Positions 6,020 through 6,539 of a stretch of DNA of 6,539 nucleotides are shown here, in pieces. The stretch's first letter is position 1; every line of letters starts with the position of its first letter. The position numbers were made by a program, and so were the translations under genes. Below the pieces are notes generated by a model, which worked only from the letters and a program-made list of their open reading frames with translations, made no database searches and was not told the origin of the DNA. Source of the stretch: DATGEP01 sp035310125 (lineage in GTDB: Bacteria; Chloroflexota; Ktedonobacteria; Ktedonobacterales; JADMIN01); contig DATGEP010000315.1 of the NCBI GenBank assembly GCA_035310125.1, positions 1 through 6,539 on the forward strand. The letters run 5' to 3'.

Positions 6020-6176
6020 TGACTTGCAGGCCTGGACGCGATTGCGGTCAGCTACTAACACTCCCGCACAGTTGGCTGGTCCATTGGTCGGCCCTGGATG
6101 ACTCGTCGACCGCCTCGGCGCGTTTCAGACCGTGGCGAGCGACCCTGAGCCGTTGAGGTGGCGTTCATGAAGTAGC
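6020..6176. other. Short stretch without a firm gene
   Basis: There is no intact gene. One plus frame reads ATNTPAQLAGPLVGPG, a TGA, then LVDRLGAFQTVASDPEPLRW (6050-6163). It has protein-like composition and may be another decayed fragment, but I cannot assign a family. Confidence 0.4.
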
Positions 6177-6539
6177 TCAACATGATCCGCTCACTCGGCT
6201 CGATGCTTCACCGTGATCGAGAGCCTCACTCTGATTCGCGAGCTGGCCCGAGCCGACTTTCGGGTCCCGGGCCCGCAACAGACTGTAGTTCACGTCATCG
6301 CTGGTGAGCTCACGTACGTCGTGGAACTGCACACCTTTGCGGAGGTGGAAGGTGATCTGTGTGAAGTCAGGCGTCACGTCGAACGTCTCAGCCAACATGG
6401 GCTGCGGCTGTAGCTGAGCGTCGTACGCGATCAACGCGTCGTACAGGTTCCACACGGTGTCCGTGGCCTGGGCGATGACCCGCTGCGGCTCGAGATTATT
6501 CGGTTCGCCGCTGGAGGCGTAGCGCAAGCTGCCACCGCG
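6177..6539 (-). pseudogene. Family-5 peptide ABC transporter substrate-binding protein, N-terminal part, probably truncated
   Basis: The frame enters from the right edge and gives 120 residues before a TGA at 6177-6179. The first 104 match the start of the mature SBP_bac_5 (DppA/OppA) domain: GGSLRYASSGEPNNLEPQ, then ATDTVWNLYDALIAYD, LAETFDVTPDFTQITFHLRK, GVQFHDVRELTSDDVNYSLL and RARDPKVGSGQL. The signal peptide or lipobox would lie beyond the window. Intact members run to about 500-600 residues and continue after LANQS with a WFxxIExPDxxTVVL-type segment; here the frame turns into EALDHGEASSRVSGSC and stops. A neighbouring frame at about 6216-6230 reads LSITV, hinting that a frameshift near 6228 broke the gene. 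No further family motifs were recognised downstream, so the rest may be deleted. An intact member would bind peptides or other solutes outside the cell for an ABC importer. The family is clear; the truncation is inferred from the missing continuation. Confidence 0.8.

Noticed and set aside
1..6539. CRISPR array, tRNA, rRNA or riboswitch
   Set aside because: No regularly spaced direct repeats, tRNA cloverleaf signatures, rRNA motifs or known riboswitch cores were seen on either strand.

Overview
The window is GC-rich DNA (about 60 % or more by eye) from a bacterium that starts some genes with GTG and apparently uses leaderless messages. An AfsR-like cyclase/NB-ARC regulator, a secreted peptidase-MA-like protein, a family-5 peptide-transporter binding protein, a haloalkane dehalogenase remnant and a toroid-type (squalene-cyclase-like) remnant together suggest a soil or environmental Chloroflexota species, with Actinomycetota the main alternative. 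This placement is inferred from family content alone.

Layout. (1) Positions 1-1635, minus strand: the first 545 residues of a large regulator with a class III nucleotidyl cyclase domain followed by an NB-ARC/AAA-like ATPase; the C-terminus lies beyond the left edge. (2) Positions 1636-2465: no intact gene. It holds two eroded plus-strand pieces: an open segment resembling the C-terminus of an aminoglycoside-phosphotransferase-like protein (1760-1981) and a helix-turn-helix scrap of a transposase (2251-2354). (3) Positions 2466-3956, minus strand: an intact 496-residue exported protein that resembles peptidase MA (gluzincin) proteins but lacks the HExxH zinc motif. (4) About 3975-4186, plus strand: a frameshifted C-terminal remnant of a toroid-type protein, directly upstream of and divergent from the exported protein. 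(5) Positions 4187-4527: nothing recognisable. (6) Positions 4528-5383, plus strand: an intact two-gene unit, a MarR regulator with a candidate operator touching its start, then an NTF2-like (SnoaL/DUF4440) protein 14 bases downstream. (7) About 5553-6019, plus strand: a haloalkane dehalogenase pseudogene with at least four frame changes and three internal stops. (8) Positions 6020-6176: nothing firm. (9) Positions 6177-6539, minus strand: the N-terminal part of an oligopeptide/dipeptide-binding protein that loses family resemblance after about 104 visible residues and then stops.

The window reads as an accessory region: four genes that look intact where visible (one cut by the window edge) sit between four or five decayed gene pieces. 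The MarR/NTF2 pair is the only apparent operon. I found no CRISPR array, tRNA, rRNA or intact mobile element, and no clearly new system. The most unusual items are the decayed dehalogenase and the exported protein with the missing zinc site.
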